Below the pieces are notes generated by a model. It was given only the letters and a program-made list of their open reading frames with translations. It was not told where the DNA came from and ran no database searches. A DNA stretch of 49,861 nucleotides from Sphingomonas turrisvirgatae (GTDB lineage Bacteria > Pseudomonadota > Alphaproteobacteria > Sphingomonadales > Sphingomonadaceae): assembly GCF_001721295.1 (NCBI RefSeq), contig NZ_MDDS01000023.1, positions 1 to 49,861 of the forward strand, given 5' to 3'. Shown here piece after piece: positions 9,180-18,257 of this stretch; positions within the stretch are counted from its first letter, which is position 1, and each line of letters begins with the position of its first letter. Made by a program: the position numbers and the translations under genes.

Positions 9180-9299
9180 GCCCGCCGATCCCTAGACTAT
9201 TTGTTAACTTCCGCCCGTTAGTTTCCGCAATTGCTGAGCCGGGTCTTCCGATCCTGCAAAGCCGGGAACTGAAGCATCACGACCAGGACGGAGACCAAC

Positions 9300-9467
9300 A
9301 TGACCAAGATTCGCAACTTCCTGCGCAACAACAAGGGCGCGACCGCCATCGAATACGGCCTGATCGCAGCGCTGATCGCCGTCGCCGCGATCGCCGCGAT
9401 GCAGGGCCTGGGCAACCAGCTCAACAAGACGTTCGGCAACGTCACTTCGAACATGAAGGCGTCGTAA
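9300..9467 (+). CDS. Flp family type IVb pilin, copy 2
   Basis: A 55-residue prepilin starting at ATG 9300 after a GGACGGAGA ribosome site. It has a short basic leader, the cleavage motif KGATAIEYGLIAALIAVAAI (about 13-32) with the conserved Glu five residues after the expected cut, and a short hydrophilic tail. This is closer to the canonical alphaproteobacterial Flp1 than copy 1. A very strong terminator follows the stop. The 120-bp gap to copy 1 contains AT-rich stretches and may hold a separate promoter, allowing independent expression. Confidence 0.93.
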   Translation: MTKIRNFLRNNKGATAIEYGLIAALIAVAAIAAMQGLGNQLNKTFGNVTSNMKAS

Positions 9468-9493
9468 GACCCTTTACTTCGAACGAGATGGAG

Positions 9494-9524
9494 GGGCGGC
9501 GAGCTATGGCTCGCCGCCCTTTTT
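9494..9524 (+). terminator. Strong intrinsic terminator after the Flp pilin genes
   Basis: GGGCGGCGAGC at 9494-9504 pairs perfectly with GCTCGCCGCCC at 9509-9519 around a TATG loop, followed by TTTTT (9520-9524). An 11-bp GC-rich stem with a U tract is a textbook rho-independent terminator. It lies 26 bp after the second pilin stop, as expected for a highly expressed pilin transcript. Confidence 0.95.
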
Positions 9525-9544
9525 CGTGCGTGTCGATGGCGCGG

Positions 9545-10735
9545 TCAGGCGCGCGGTCCGCGCACGATGCTGGCCAGCGTCGCGAGCGTAAGGCCGGCGG
9601 CGGCGGCGGTCGCGATCCGTCCGACCCAATCGGAGTTGCCGTTGCGTCGCGGCGCTCGCACAGGCGTCGGCGGGCTCGCTGGGCGGTCGTCCGGCACCGT
9701 CCGTTGGGGCAAGCGTTCCCGCGGCTCTGTTTCTGCCCCCGCCACATGGTCGGCGACCCAGGCGCCGCGCGTGCCGAGCGGCTGCTCGCTGCCTTTGGTC
9801 GTGTCCCGCGCGGTCTGGTGCTCAAGCTCGGAATTAAGCTCCGCGCCCAGCAGCAGCACATAGCTCGACAGATAGAGCCAGGTCAGCAGCGCGACCACCG
9901 CGCCAAGCGAGCCATAGGTCGAATCGAACTTGCCGACATAGCGCGCATAGCTGCCGAAGCCGAAGGTCAGCACCAGCCAGCCGACGGTGCAGAACAGCGA
10001 TCCGGGCGTCAGCCAGACCCACCGGGCCGGCCGGCGCGAAGGACCGAACCGGTAGAGCACGGTCGCCGCCCCCGCCCCGGCCAGCGCCAGAAGACCATAG
10101 GTCAGCACGGTGGTGATGAAGCGGGCGAAGCCGCCGACTTCGATCATCAGCGTGTCGATCGCCGCCACCAGCGCGAGCGCCGTGGCGGCCGCGATCGCAC
10201 CGACCACCGCCGCCGCGGTCAGCGCCAGCGCGGTGAGGTTCAGGCGGAAGAATCCGCGCTTCTCGTCCTCCTCATAAGCGATGTTGAGCGCCGAGATGAT
10301 CGCGCCCGCGCCATTGCGCGCGCCGAACAGGGCAATGCCGAGCGAGATCAGCACGCCCAGCCCCTTGCGCTCGTCGGGTGAGGCGGTGAGTTGGAGCAGT
10401 TGCTGGCCGATGGCGATCGCCGCCGCTTCGGGCAGCACGCGGGTGAGATCCTGCATGTGCCGGATCACCGTCTGCGGCTCGACGAAGATGCCGTAGCTCA
10501 GGATCGTCGCGGCCAGGAGCGGCAGCACCGCGAGGAAGCCATAGAAGGCCACCCCGGCCGAGATCAGCCCGATATTATCGCTCGAAGACTCGCGCCATGT
10601 GCGGATCGCGACCTGCCGCCACGCGGGCCAGGGCATGCGCCATGGGTTGACGGCCGCGACGCCGGCCGCCTTCTGTTTGGTCCGATCCGCCGGCGGCGCG
10701 GCAACCCCGTCAGCGGGGCTGCCCGCGCCGGTCAC
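9545..10735 (-). CDS. YihY/BrkB-family inner membrane protein
   Basis: A 396-residue polytopic membrane protein. The cytoplasmic N-terminus leads into the conserved DNIGLISAGVAFYGFLAVLP segment (about 53-72) and about six membrane helices, with the family's STYGSLGAVVALLTWLYLSS stretch at about 270-290. The Pro/Arg-rich tail after residue 310 is probably cytoplasmic and ends with a final hydrophobic helix. The family has no firmly established biochemical role despite the older 'ribonuclease BN' and 'BrkB' names. The GTG at 10735 overlaps the stop of the upstream gene by four bases, so it belongs to a three-gene operon with two small membrane-associated proteins. Confidence 0.88.
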   Translation of the reverse strand: MTGAGSPADGVAAPPADRTKQKAAGVAAVNPWRMPWPAWRQVAIRTWRESSSDNIGLISAGVAFYGFLAVLPLLAATILSYGIFVEPQTVIRHMQDLTRVLPEAAAIAIGQQLLQLTASPDERKGLGVLISLGIALFGARNGAGAIISALNIAYEEDEKRGFFRLNLTALALTAAAVVGAIAAATALALVAAIDTLMIEVGGFARFITTVLTYGLLALAGAGAATVLYRFGPSRRPARWVWLTPGSLFCTVGWLVLTFGFGSYARYVGKFDSTYGSLGAVVALLTWLYLSSYVLLLGAELNSELEHQTARDTTKGSEQPLGTRGAWVADHVAGAETEPRERLPQRTVPDDRPASPPTPVRAPRRNGNSDWVGRIATAAAAGLTLATLASIVRGPRA

Positions 10736-11157
10736 GCCGCGCCCGGCTGACCGCCGGTGCCGCCATTCGCTGACGCTTCGCCTTCCTTCTCCGCTGCGGC
10801 GACGACCTGTTCGATCATCGCGCCGCCGATGCCGGCCAGCGCGGTCTGCGCCAGCGTCTCGACCTGCGCGCGGCCTGCTTCCATCGCGCTATCGGCAGCG
10901 CCGCGCGCGGCGCCCTCGATCTTGTCGGCAATCTCGCCGGTCAGCTCGATCTCGCGCCGGCTGGCCGGCAGCAGCAGCGCCAGGCCGGCGCTGACCGCCG
11001 CCGCGCCGGCGATCGCGGCGAAGGGGTTGGCCGACACTTGTCGACGCCCTGCGGCCAATGCGTCGCCAAGGTTGCCGCGACGGCCGCTGTCGCCGCGCGC
11101 CTGATTGCCGTTCGCGTTCGGGCGGTTCTCGGCCGCAGCGTTCCGGTTGGTGCTCAT
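10732..11157 (-). CDS. Small single-helix membrane protein, YqjD/phasin-like
   Basis: A 141-residue protein with an Asn/Arg-rich, probably disordered N-terminus, one hydrophobic helix (NPFAAIAGAAAVSAGLALLL, about 44-63) and an Ala-rich amphipathic C-terminal half with regular Glu/Ala/Gly spacing that may form a coiled coil. The layout resembles the ElaB/YqjD type of inner-membrane proteins, but the similarity is of style and not of a firm motif. It overlaps the BrkB-like gene by four bases downstream and the next small gene by four bases upstream. Function unknown. Confidence 0.75.
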   Translation of the reverse strand: MSTNRNAAAENRPNANGNQARGDSGRRGNLGDALAAGRRQVSANPFAAIAGAAAVSAGLALLLPASRREIELTGEIADKIEGAARGAADSAMEAGRAQVETLAQTALAGIGGAMIEQVVAAAEKEGEASANGGTGGQPGAA

Positions 11158-11624
11158 GCCGCCTTCTCCTGCTTGTCGTTGGTTCGGCCGGCCTGCCGCG
11201 CGGCGCCGCGCTCCATCGCGCCTTTCAGGATGCGACCGCCGGCAAAGCCGGCCACCGCGGCAATCGCCAGCGCCGCGCCGGGATGCCGCACGATCGTGGT
11301 GCGGGTGGTATCGACGATATCCTCCAGGCTGCGTTCGTCCAGCCCGGCCGCGAACTGCGCCACCGCATCGCCGCCGCGGCTGATCGCGCCACCGACGGCA
11401 GGCCCGAACTGCTCGCCCGCCGCATCACCGAACTCCCGCACGATATCGGCGATGCCGTTGACCTGCTGCGCCGCCGCCTGCTTCTTGCCGTCGGCGAATT
11501 CCGCCGCCTTGGCCAGCCCCATGTCGGTCAGCTTGCTCGCCTGCCCCTTAGCCTGGTTCAGCAGCCCGTTCGATGATGTCCCGGACGGCGCGGCGGACGC
11601 CGTATCGGTTGCGGTGGAAGCCAT
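11154..11624 (-). CDS. Small Ala-rich protein with C-terminal membrane helix
   Basis: A 156-residue protein. The N-terminal region is Ser/Thr/Ala-rich, the middle is predicted helical (NQAKGQASKLTDMGLAKAAE onward, ending in a QVNGIADIVREFGDAAGEQF stretch), and a hydrophobic GAALAIAAVAGFAGG segment sits near the C-terminus before a basic tail. It looks phasin- or YqjD-like and is related in style to its neighbour at 10732-11157, suggesting an old duplication. The ATG at 11624 is preferred because GGAGA lies five bases upstream; an earlier in-frame ATG (11636) is possible. First gene of the BrkB operon. Confidence 0.75.
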   Translation of the reverse strand: MASTATDTASAAPSGTSSNGLLNQAKGQASKLTDMGLAKAAEFADGKKQAAAQQVNGIADIVREFGDAAGEQFGPAVGGAISRGGDAVAQFAAGLDERSLEDIVDTTRTTIVRHPGAALAIAAVAGFAGGRILKGAMERGAARQAGRTNDKQEKAA

Positions 11625-11739
11625 GATCGTCTCCATATTTGCTTGCCACCCAAACCGCCGCACGAGCGCGCGGTTCCGTCACGAAGCCGTTGAAGCGTCA
11701 CGATTTGATCGGTGGCGCGCGACATGCGTTAAGGCCGGC

Positions 11740-11981
11740 ATGGATCGAGAGGACGCCGCCCGCCGCATGACCCTTACGCTGCTCGCCGCGCGCGCACCGG
11801 ACGCGACCATCTGCCCCAGCGAAGTCGCCCGCGCCCTTTCGCCCGATCACTGGCGCGACGAGATGCTGCGCGTGCACGCGGCCACAGACTTGCTGGCGGA
11901 GCAAGGCGCAGTCCAGCTCAGCTGGAAAGGCACGCCCATGCCGGTGCGATCCGGCCCCTATCGGATCGCCTTGAGCCGGCC

Positions 11982-11985
<4 letters not shown>
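11740..11985 (+). CDS. DUF3253 domain protein
   Basis: An 81-residue soluble protein. ARAPDATICPSEVARAL followed by a WRDEML helix and a basic strand-turn (SWKGTPMP...GPYRIALS) matches DUF3253, a small winged-helix-like family of unknown function often annotated as possible DNA-binding. The ATG at 11740 is the first that gives the family length. Its stop overlaps the end of accA by four bases in convergent orientation, so the two transcripts must run into each other. Confidence 0.82.
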
Positions 11986-12929
<944 letters not shown>

Positions 12930-12938
12930 CGCTGCGCC

Positions 12939-13856
12939 CTATTGCCCGCGCTTGCCCGCGTCAACGCGCTCCGCAAGCGGATGCCGCTCGTTGACGAGGC
13001 GAACCAGCCGCGCGCTGTCGACATGCGTGTAGATTTCAGTCGTCGCAATATCGGCATGGCCGAGCATCGCCTGTAACGCGCGCAAGTCCGCCCCGCCTTC
13101 CAGCAGATGCGTGGCAAAGGCGTGGCGCAGCACGTGCGGGCTGATCCGGTCGGGCGGGATGCCCGCCTCCGCGCCGAGCGCGCGGATCAGCTGGTACAAT
13201 CGCACGCGCGAGAGATGCCCCTTGCCGGACGGGAACAGGAAGGGCCGCGCGATGTCGACATGCTCGCGCCACGCCGCCACCGCCGCGCGCGCCCGGTCGG
13301 ACAGTGGCACCAGCCGCTCGCGCCCGCCCTTGCCCCTGAGGATCAGATACGGCTTGTCAGGCTGAACCGCGCCGCGCGGCAGCGACACAAGTTCGCTCGC
13401 GCGCAGGCCGGAGCCATAAAGCAATTCGACGAGCGCGAGCAGACGCAGGTCGCGCGGATCGCTGGGCTGGCGCGCCATGCGCGCGGCGATCGCGGCGAAC
13501 AGGGCCTCGACATCGCCACTCGACAGCGTCTTGGGCAAGGCTCGCCCGCTACCCGGTCGCGGCAGCGCCTTGCCCGGATCGTCGGCGCGCAGGCCCTCGT
13601 CCGCGAGAAAGGCGAAGAACCGGCGCAGCGCCGCCGATTTGCGCGCCACGGTCGCGCGCGACAGATCGCGCCATGCATGCGCCACGTGTTCCAGCGCCGC
13701 CGCATCGGCCGTTGCCAGCCCGCCGGCCAGCACCTCCGATGCCAGCCGCAGGTCAGTGCCATAGGCCGCGATGGTGTTGCGCGACGCGCCCGCCTCGGCC
13801 GCCATCATCTCGAGAAAGCGATCGATCAGCGCGGCGTCGCCGCCCATCCCGGTCAA
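12939..13856 (-). CDS. xerD: Tyrosine recombinase XerD
   Basis: A 305-residue recombinase that, with XerC, resolves chromosome dimers at dif. The N-terminal SAM-like domain (about 8-95) is followed by the catalytic domain with Arg152 (GSGLRASEL), Lys176 (RGKGGRERLVPL), His241 and Arg244 (HVLRHAFATH), His267 (GHADI) and nucleophile Tyr276 (EIYTHV). All six catalytic positions are present. The C-terminal NERHPLA stretch is XerD-like. The start at 13856 overlaps the preceding gene's stop by four bases. The xerD-accA pairing is usual in sphingomonads. XerC is the less likely alternative. Confidence 0.95.
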   Translation of the reverse strand: MTGMGGDAALIDRFLEMMAAEAGASRNTIAAYGTDLRLASEVLAGGLATADAAALEHVAHAWRDLSRATVARKSAALRRFFAFLADEGLRADDPGKALPRPGSGRALPKTLSSGDVEALFAAIAARMARQPSDPRDLRLLALVELLYGSGLRASELVSLPRGAVQPDKPYLILRGKGGRERLVPLSDRARAAVAAWREHVDIARPFLFPSGKGHLSRVRLYQLIRALGAEAGIPPDRISPHVLRHAFATHLLEGGADLRALQAMLGHADIATTEIYTHVDSARLVRLVNERHPLAERVDAGKRGQ

Positions 13857-15637
13857 AGCCGGGTCATCGCCTCGACGGCGATCATCCGCGCATAGCTATC
13901 AAGGCCGACCCGAGTCAGCGCGCGCGTGATGTGATAGAGCGCCGTCGGCGAAACTCCTGCCCACGCCTGGGTCTGCATGCCGATGGCTGCGAGCAGCACG
14001 ACGGTGCCCGGCTGCCGGCGCTCGGCCGCCAGCGCGATCGCGCGGGTCCACGCATTGTCGACGCCGCCCGGTGCATTCGCGCCCGTCACACGGCCCATGC
14101 CGGCCATCGCCGCCGCCAGCATCGCGCCCTTTTCGGCCGATCCGCCATAGGCCTCGACCTCGCTCGCGCTCACCTGGCCGCCGGCCGGGTCGGCAAGCAG
14201 CAACATCGCCCAGCCATCGCTCCCGCGCGCGGCCACGCTGCGCCAGCGCATCGCCGATCGGTCCAGCCCGGCGCTCAGCATCGACGCGATCAGCCGATCG
14301 GCGTCCTGCGCAAAGTCCGCCGAAGGCTCGAGCCGCGCCGCCGCCCGCGCGGTCAGGATCAGCCGGGCATAGCGTGCTTGCGCCCCTTGAGCCGCATCCC
14401 ACAGCTGCCGCATCTGGGTGACGCGTTCAGCCCCGGTCGCGGCAATGAAGGCGGTACGCAGATCGCGCGCCACCGCGACTTCGGGACGCGAGGAATCCTC
14501 GGCATCCTCGATCTCGCCATACAGGTCGGTCAGCGCCTGGGACGAGAACACGCCCTGTCCTGCCGCAGCCTCCGCCGCCGCCAGACGCTCGTTCGGCGCA
14601 ATGGCCGGCGATGTCGCGCGCCAATAGCGCAGCTGCGGCCCGCCCGTATCGTACAGCGCATCGGGCACCTGCGTTCCCGACGCGGTGGCAAGGCCCCAGC
14701 GCCAGGCCGAAATCTGGTCCACCCCGTTCCATTCGATCGTGACCGCGCGCCGGCCCGACACGCCCATGCCGACGACCTTTTCGGCCAGCAGCAGGTCGAT
14801 CTCGTTCCCCATGCGACGCCGCGCCTGGTCGATCAGCGGCCCGGCGCGGGTGGGATCCCCCTCCAGCCCTGCGCATATCGCTTCGGCCAGGCGCCAGTTG
14901 CGATCGGGCGCGGTCTTCAGCGCCGGCGTCGCCATGCTGCACAGGCCGCCGGGATCTGCGGTCGCCAGCATCGCCTGCATCCCGACCTGGAACAGCTTGG
15001 GCGTATAATTGGCGACGTCGACCGACTGCACCATCGCGCGCGCCGCGTCCGCCTCGCCCATGCGCAGCAACAGCCAGGCGCGCTCGGCGGCAAAGTCGGC
15101 ACCGTTCACACCGCGCGGCGTATCGACCCGCGACAGCAGCGCGCGACGCAACGCAATCGACAGCCAGCGCGAGGCAATCGGCGCATTCGTTCGCCGCATC
15201 AGCGTCTGGAGGAACTTGCCGTGCGCAGCGCCGAACGCAGTAACCGGCAGGCCGTCACTCGCGGGCGAAGCGGGACCCACCTGCGCCAGGCTGCGCTTGG
15301 CGAAATCGGGCAGTTCGTAGCGCGCGATGACGTCGGGGTCGGTCTTGCCGTCGCCATCCTTGTCGATCGCGCTGGTCACCGGCGTTGGGCTGGCAGGCGG
15401 CAGCGGCGCGCTATCGAGCGGGAGGCCGGGCGTGATCGACGGGGCTGACGGCGCGGGCGCAGCCGGCTGGCCCGGCGCCTGTGTCGCGCGCGGGGTCGGC
15501 GCGGGAGCGGGCACCGGATCGTCGAACCCGGGCGGCAACAGCGATTCGGGACCATCCTGCCCCAGCGCCGGCACGCCGACCGCGGCGGCGACCGCCAGGG
15601 CCGCGCCGAACGCCAGTTTAGTTCGCGAGATTGTCAA
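13853..15637 (-). CDS. Secreted/periplasmic protein of unknown function, conserved beside xerD
   Basis: A 594-residue protein starting at TTG 15637. Residues about 6-27 (LAFGAALAVAAAVGVPALGQ) form a signal peptide. A Pro/Ala-rich linker (about 45-90) precedes DKDGDGKTDPD at about 92-102, which resembles a calcium-binding loop. The remainder is Ala/Leu-rich helical sequence that looks like a TPR-like superhelix (repeated ARAM/ARLIL pieces), with no enzyme motif recognised. The TTG start overlaps the end of the 45-residue membrane protein gene by 20 bases; a start further upstream at 15682 would lie wholly inside that gene and lacks a signal peptide at the N-terminus. Overlaps xerD by four bases. 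Confidence 0.8.
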   Translation of the reverse strand: MTISRTKLAFGAALAVAAAVGVPALGQDGPESLLPPGFDDPVPAPAPTPRATQAPGQPAAPAPSAPSITPGLPLDSAPLPPASPTPVTSAIDKDGDGKTDPDVIARYELPDFAKRSLAQVGPASPASDGLPVTAFGAAHGKFLQTLMRRTNAPIASRWLSIALRRALLSRVDTPRGVNGADFAAERAWLLLRMGEADAARAMVQSVDVANYTPKLFQVGMQAMLATADPGGLCSMATPALKTAPDRNWRLAEAICAGLEGDPTRAGPLIDQARRRMGNEIDLLLAEKVVGMGVSGRRAVTIEWNGVDQISAWRWGLATASGTQVPDALYDTGGPQLRYWRATSPAIAPNERLAAAEAAAGQGVFSSQALTDLYGEIEDAEDSSRPEVAVARDLRTAFIAATGAERVTQMRQLWDAAQGAQARYARLILTARAAARLEPSADFAQDADRLIASMLSAGLDRSAMRWRSVAARGSDGWAMLLLADPAGGQVSASEVEAYGGSAEKGAMLAAAMAGMGRVTGANAPGGVDNAWTRAIALAAERRQPGTVVLLAAIGMQTQAWAGVSPTALYHITRALTRVGLDSYARMIAVEAMTRL

Positions 15638-15755
15638 GCGGCACGACCTTCTCGACGCGCACCGGCTGCTTTTCAGCGTCACGGCTCGAAAGGAAAAACA
15701 GCCCGCCGATCAACAGGATAAGGACGGCGGCGACAATGACGAGCAGACGGGACAT
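15618..15755 (-). CDS. 45-residue single-pass membrane protein
   Basis: Starting at ATG 15755, preceded by a GGGGT-like site, the gene encodes MSRLLVIVAAVLILLIGGLF followed by FLSSRDAEKQPVRVEKVVP and a short end. One N-terminal transmembrane helix and a charged tail fit a bitopic inner-membrane microprotein. It is divergent from aroK (82-bp gap) and overlaps the start of the next gene by 20 bases, so it is probably translationally coupled to the 594-residue secreted protein. No family recognised. The good helix and coupling support a real gene. Confidence 0.7.
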   Translation of the reverse strand: MSRLLVIVAAVLILLIGGLFFLSSRDAEKQPVRVEKVVPLDNLAN

Positions 15756-15837
15756 CGACCCCCTCAGGTACTTGCAATGGATACGGGCGCGCGGCCTTTT
15801 GCCCGAGCGCGGCCCTCGCTGTATAGCCCCCGCGATC

Positions 15838-16389
15838 ATGGCGCAAACCCACTCGTCCCAATCCCCGGCTCCCCAGCGCGCCATCGTTCTTGTCGGCCTG
15901 ATGGGCGTAGGCAAGACCACCGTCGGCCGCCGCCTCGCCCAGCGGCTCGGCCTGCCGTTCGTCGACGCCGACGCCGAGATCGAGACCGCCGCCGGCATGA
16001 CCATCGCCGAAATCTTCGAGAAGTTCGGCGAGGCGCATTTTCGCGACGGTGAGCGGCGCGTGATCGCCCGGCTGATCGACGGATCGCGCAAGGTCGTCGC
16101 AACCGGCGGCGGCGCGTTCATCAACGATGCGACGCGCGCGCTGATCCTTGACCAGGCGACCGCCGTGTGGCTGGACGCCGATCCCTCCATCCTGGCGGAG
16201 CGCGTCGCCAAGCGCGACCACCGCCCCCTGCTCCGCGGAAAGGACCCGCTCAAGGTGCTCACCGACCTCGCGCAGGCGCGCAATCCCTATTATGCGCTCG
16301 CCCCGATCCATATCGCGAGCAAGGCGGTGCCGCACGAAGCGACCGTCGCGGCGATCATCGATGCGCTCCAGCAGGACAAGTCGGCATGA
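15838..16389 (+). CDS. aroK: Shikimate kinase
   Basis: A 183-residue cytosolic kinase phosphorylating shikimate in aromatic amino acid synthesis. The Walker A loop GLMGVGKTT is at 20-28 with Lys26. DADAEIE (about 42-48) supplies the shikimate/Mg site, ATGGGAF is at about 88-94, and RPLLRG is the adenine lid arginine motif. Its stop overlaps aroB's ATG by four bases, the classic aroKB pair. The start at 15838 was chosen for family length. Confidence 0.97.
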   Translation: MAQTHSSQSPAPQRAIVLVGLMGVGKTTVGRRLAQRLGLPFVDADAEIETAAGMTIAEIFEKFGEAHFRDGERRVIARLIDGSRKVVATGGGAFINDATRALILDQATAVWLDADPSILAERVAKRDHRPLLRGKDPLKVLTDLAQARNPYYALAPIHIASKAVPHEATVAAIIDALQQDKSA

Positions 16390-17474
16390 TCACCGTCCCC
16401 GTCGCGCTCGGCGATCGCAGCTATGACGTGCGGATCGAGGCAGGCCTGTTGAACCGCGCTGCCGATCAGCTGGCGCCATTTGCAAGGCGTCGCCCGTTCG
16501 TCATCGTCACCGACGCCAATGTCGCGCCCCACGCCGAACGGCTCGCCGCGCAATTGCCGGGCAGCGAGGTCATCACGCTCCCCGCGGGTGAAGCGAGCAA
16601 GAGCTGGGGGCATCTGGAGCGCCTGACCGACCGCCTGCTCGAGCTTGGGATCGAGCGGAACGACCATGTCATCGCATTGGGCGGCGGGGTCATCGGCGAT
16701 CTGGTGGGCTTCGCCACCGCGATCCTGAAGCGCGGCTGCAACTTCATCCAGATCCCGACCACGCTGCTGGCGCAGGTGGACAGCAGCGTCGGCGGCAAGA
16801 CCGCGATCAACAGCGCGGCGGGCAAGAACCTGATCGGCGCCTTCCATCAGCCAAGGGTGGTGCTGATCGACCCCGACCTGCTCGACACGCTGCCCGCGCG
16901 TGAGACCGCGGCCGGCTATGCCGAAGTCGTCAAATACGGTTTGATCGACGACATCGCCTTCTTCGAATGGTGCGAGTCGAACGGTGCCGCACTGCTGGCC
17001 GGCGACGGCGACGCGCGCGCCCATGCCATCGCGCATTCGGTGGCAGCCAAGGCGCGCATCGTGGCGGAGGACGAGCGCGAAACCACGGGGAAGCGCGCGC
17101 TCCTCAACCTCGGCCACACCTTCGGCCACGCGCTGGAGGCGGAAACCGGATTCTCCGACAGGCTGCTCCATGGCGAAGGGGTGGCAGCGGGCATGGCGCT
17201 CGCCTTTGCCTTCTCGGCGCGGCAGGGCCTATGTCCGGAAGAGGATGCCGCCCGCGTCGCCGCGCACCTCGCGGCCGTCGGCCTGCCCCATGACCTCGCC
17301 AGCGCCGGCATCAGCGCGAGCGGGGCGCGGCTGGTCGAGCATATGCTGCATGACAAGAAGATGGACGCCGGCACACTCCCCTTCCTCCTCGCACGCGGGA
17401 TCGGCCAGACCTATCTCGACAAGACTGTGGACCTCAAGGAGGTCGCCGCGTTCCTGGACGAACGGCCGCGCTGA
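16386..17474 (+). CDS. aroB: 3-dehydroquinate synthase
   Basis: A 362-residue NAD+- and Zn-dependent enzyme forming dehydroquinate from DAHP. GGGVIGDLVGFATAILKRG (about 99-117), IPTTLLAQVDSSVGGKTAIN (about 123-142) and AEVVKYGLI are the core motifs; LNLGHTFGHALE (about 240-251) and LLHGEGVAAGMALA (about 259-272) contribute zinc-binding histidines. Length is usual. It is coupled to aroK through a four-base overlap; no terminator is obvious after it. Confidence 0.97.
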   Translation: MITVPVALGDRSYDVRIEAGLLNRAADQLAPFARRRPFVIVTDANVAPHAERLAAQLPGSEVITLPAGEASKSWGHLERLTDRLLELGIERNDHVIALGGGVIGDLVGFATAILKRGCNFIQIPTTLLAQVDSSVGGKTAINSAAGKNLIGAFHQPRVVLIDPDLLDTLPARETAAGYAEVVKYGLIDDIAFFEWCESNGAALLAGDGDARAHAIAHSVAAKARIVAEDERETTGKRALLNLGHTFGHALEAETGFSDRLLHGEGVAAGMALAFAFSARQGLCPEEDAARVAAHLAAVGLPHDLASAGISASGARLVEHMLHDKKMDAGTLPFLLARGIGQTYLDKTVDLKEVAAFLDERPR

Positions 17475-17578
17475 CTGGCGCGCCCCTCCTTGGCCGGCGC
17501 CGTCTTCGAATTGACAGTTGCGGATGCCCCGGAACCATGCTGCTTGAACTGATCATGCTCTAGCGCTGGGGGCGTCAC

Positions 17579-18118
17579 ATGAGCGATTTCGAGTATTTTT
17601 TCAGCTTCTATGGGCTGCTGCTCGGGCTTGCGGTCGCTAACGTCGCCACGGGGTTCGCGGATATCTGGCGCGACCGCCAGTCTGCAGCAATCGGCATGTG
17701 CGTGCCGATGCTTGCTTCTATCGTTCTATTTGGCGGCATGAACGTCTGGCTGGTGAATTGGGGCGCTCGCGAGGTGGTGACCCTGGATGCTTGGCGGATG
17801 TTGAGCGCTGCGGGCGTCGCGCTCCCCTATGTCTTCATCAGCCGGGCGATGTTCCCCACCGCTGACCAGAAAACGGCGCTCGATGACCACTATATGCAAC
17901 ACCGGAAGTTCATCTTGGTCGCACTGGCTGTTTCGCCAAGCGTTTCGGCAACAACCACCCTGATCCTCAACAATGGATCCTTTGGCCTCTGGAGCGGCGC
18001 GTGGATCGCGACGCGTATCCTTTCACCATTGCTGCTGATCCCGTTCGGGCATCTGAAAGTTCAAAAGGCGGGGCTGGCCCTGATCATCGTGCTGCTCGTC
18101 GTCGGTTTGTTCCGTTAA
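17579..18118 (+). CDS. Polytopic membrane protein of unknown function
   Basis: A 179-residue protein with about five hydrophobic segments, opening with FEYFFSFYGLLLGLAVANVA. The acidic start followed by a short aromatic membrane helix recalls small uncharacterised sphingomonad membrane proteins, but I recognise no family. It has no close partner: 104 bp follow aroB and 139 bp precede the end of the amidohydrolase. Codon use near the start (TAT, TTT, TTC runs) is less G/C-biased than in aroB, which may mean recent acquisition or simply membrane composition. Confidence 0.75.
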   Translation: MSDFEYFFSFYGLLLGLAVANVATGFADIWRDRQSAAIGMCVPMLASIVLFGGMNVWLVNWGAREVVTLDAWRMLSAAGVALPYVFISRAMFPTADQKTALDDHYMQHRKFILVALAVSPSVSATTTLILNNGSFGLWSGAWIATRILSPLLLIPFGHLKVQKAGLALIIVLLVVGLFR

Positions 18119-18202
18119 GGGCCAAGGCGCGCGGAGCCAGCGCGAACCTGCCGGAACAAGACGCGCCGAACGATACCGCTCGCGAGTGACCGCCTAATCT
18201 TT

Positions 18203-18239
18203 CCGGCGCGCGCCGGGGGCGCAGGTGCGACCCTGCGCC
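18203..18239 (-). terminator. Two adjacent hairpins after the amidohydrolase gene
   Basis: GGCGCAGG (18218-18225) pairs with CCTGCGCC (18232-18239), and next to it CCGGCGCGCGCCGG (18203-18216) is a perfect 14-base palindrome. They lie about 20-55 bp past the amidohydrolase stop on its transcript and also beyond the orphan membrane protein, so they could end transcription from both sides. Only AAAG follows on the minus strand, not a U tract, so the assignment is cautious. Confidence 0.5.
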
Positions 18240-18257
18240 TATTGCGCCGGGAAGCCC

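Noticed and set aside
13673..15448. Plus-strand open frame of about 590 codons opposite xerD and the secreted protein
   Set aside because: No signal, motif or ribosome site; Arg/His/Gly-rich composition expected of a GC-rich shadow.
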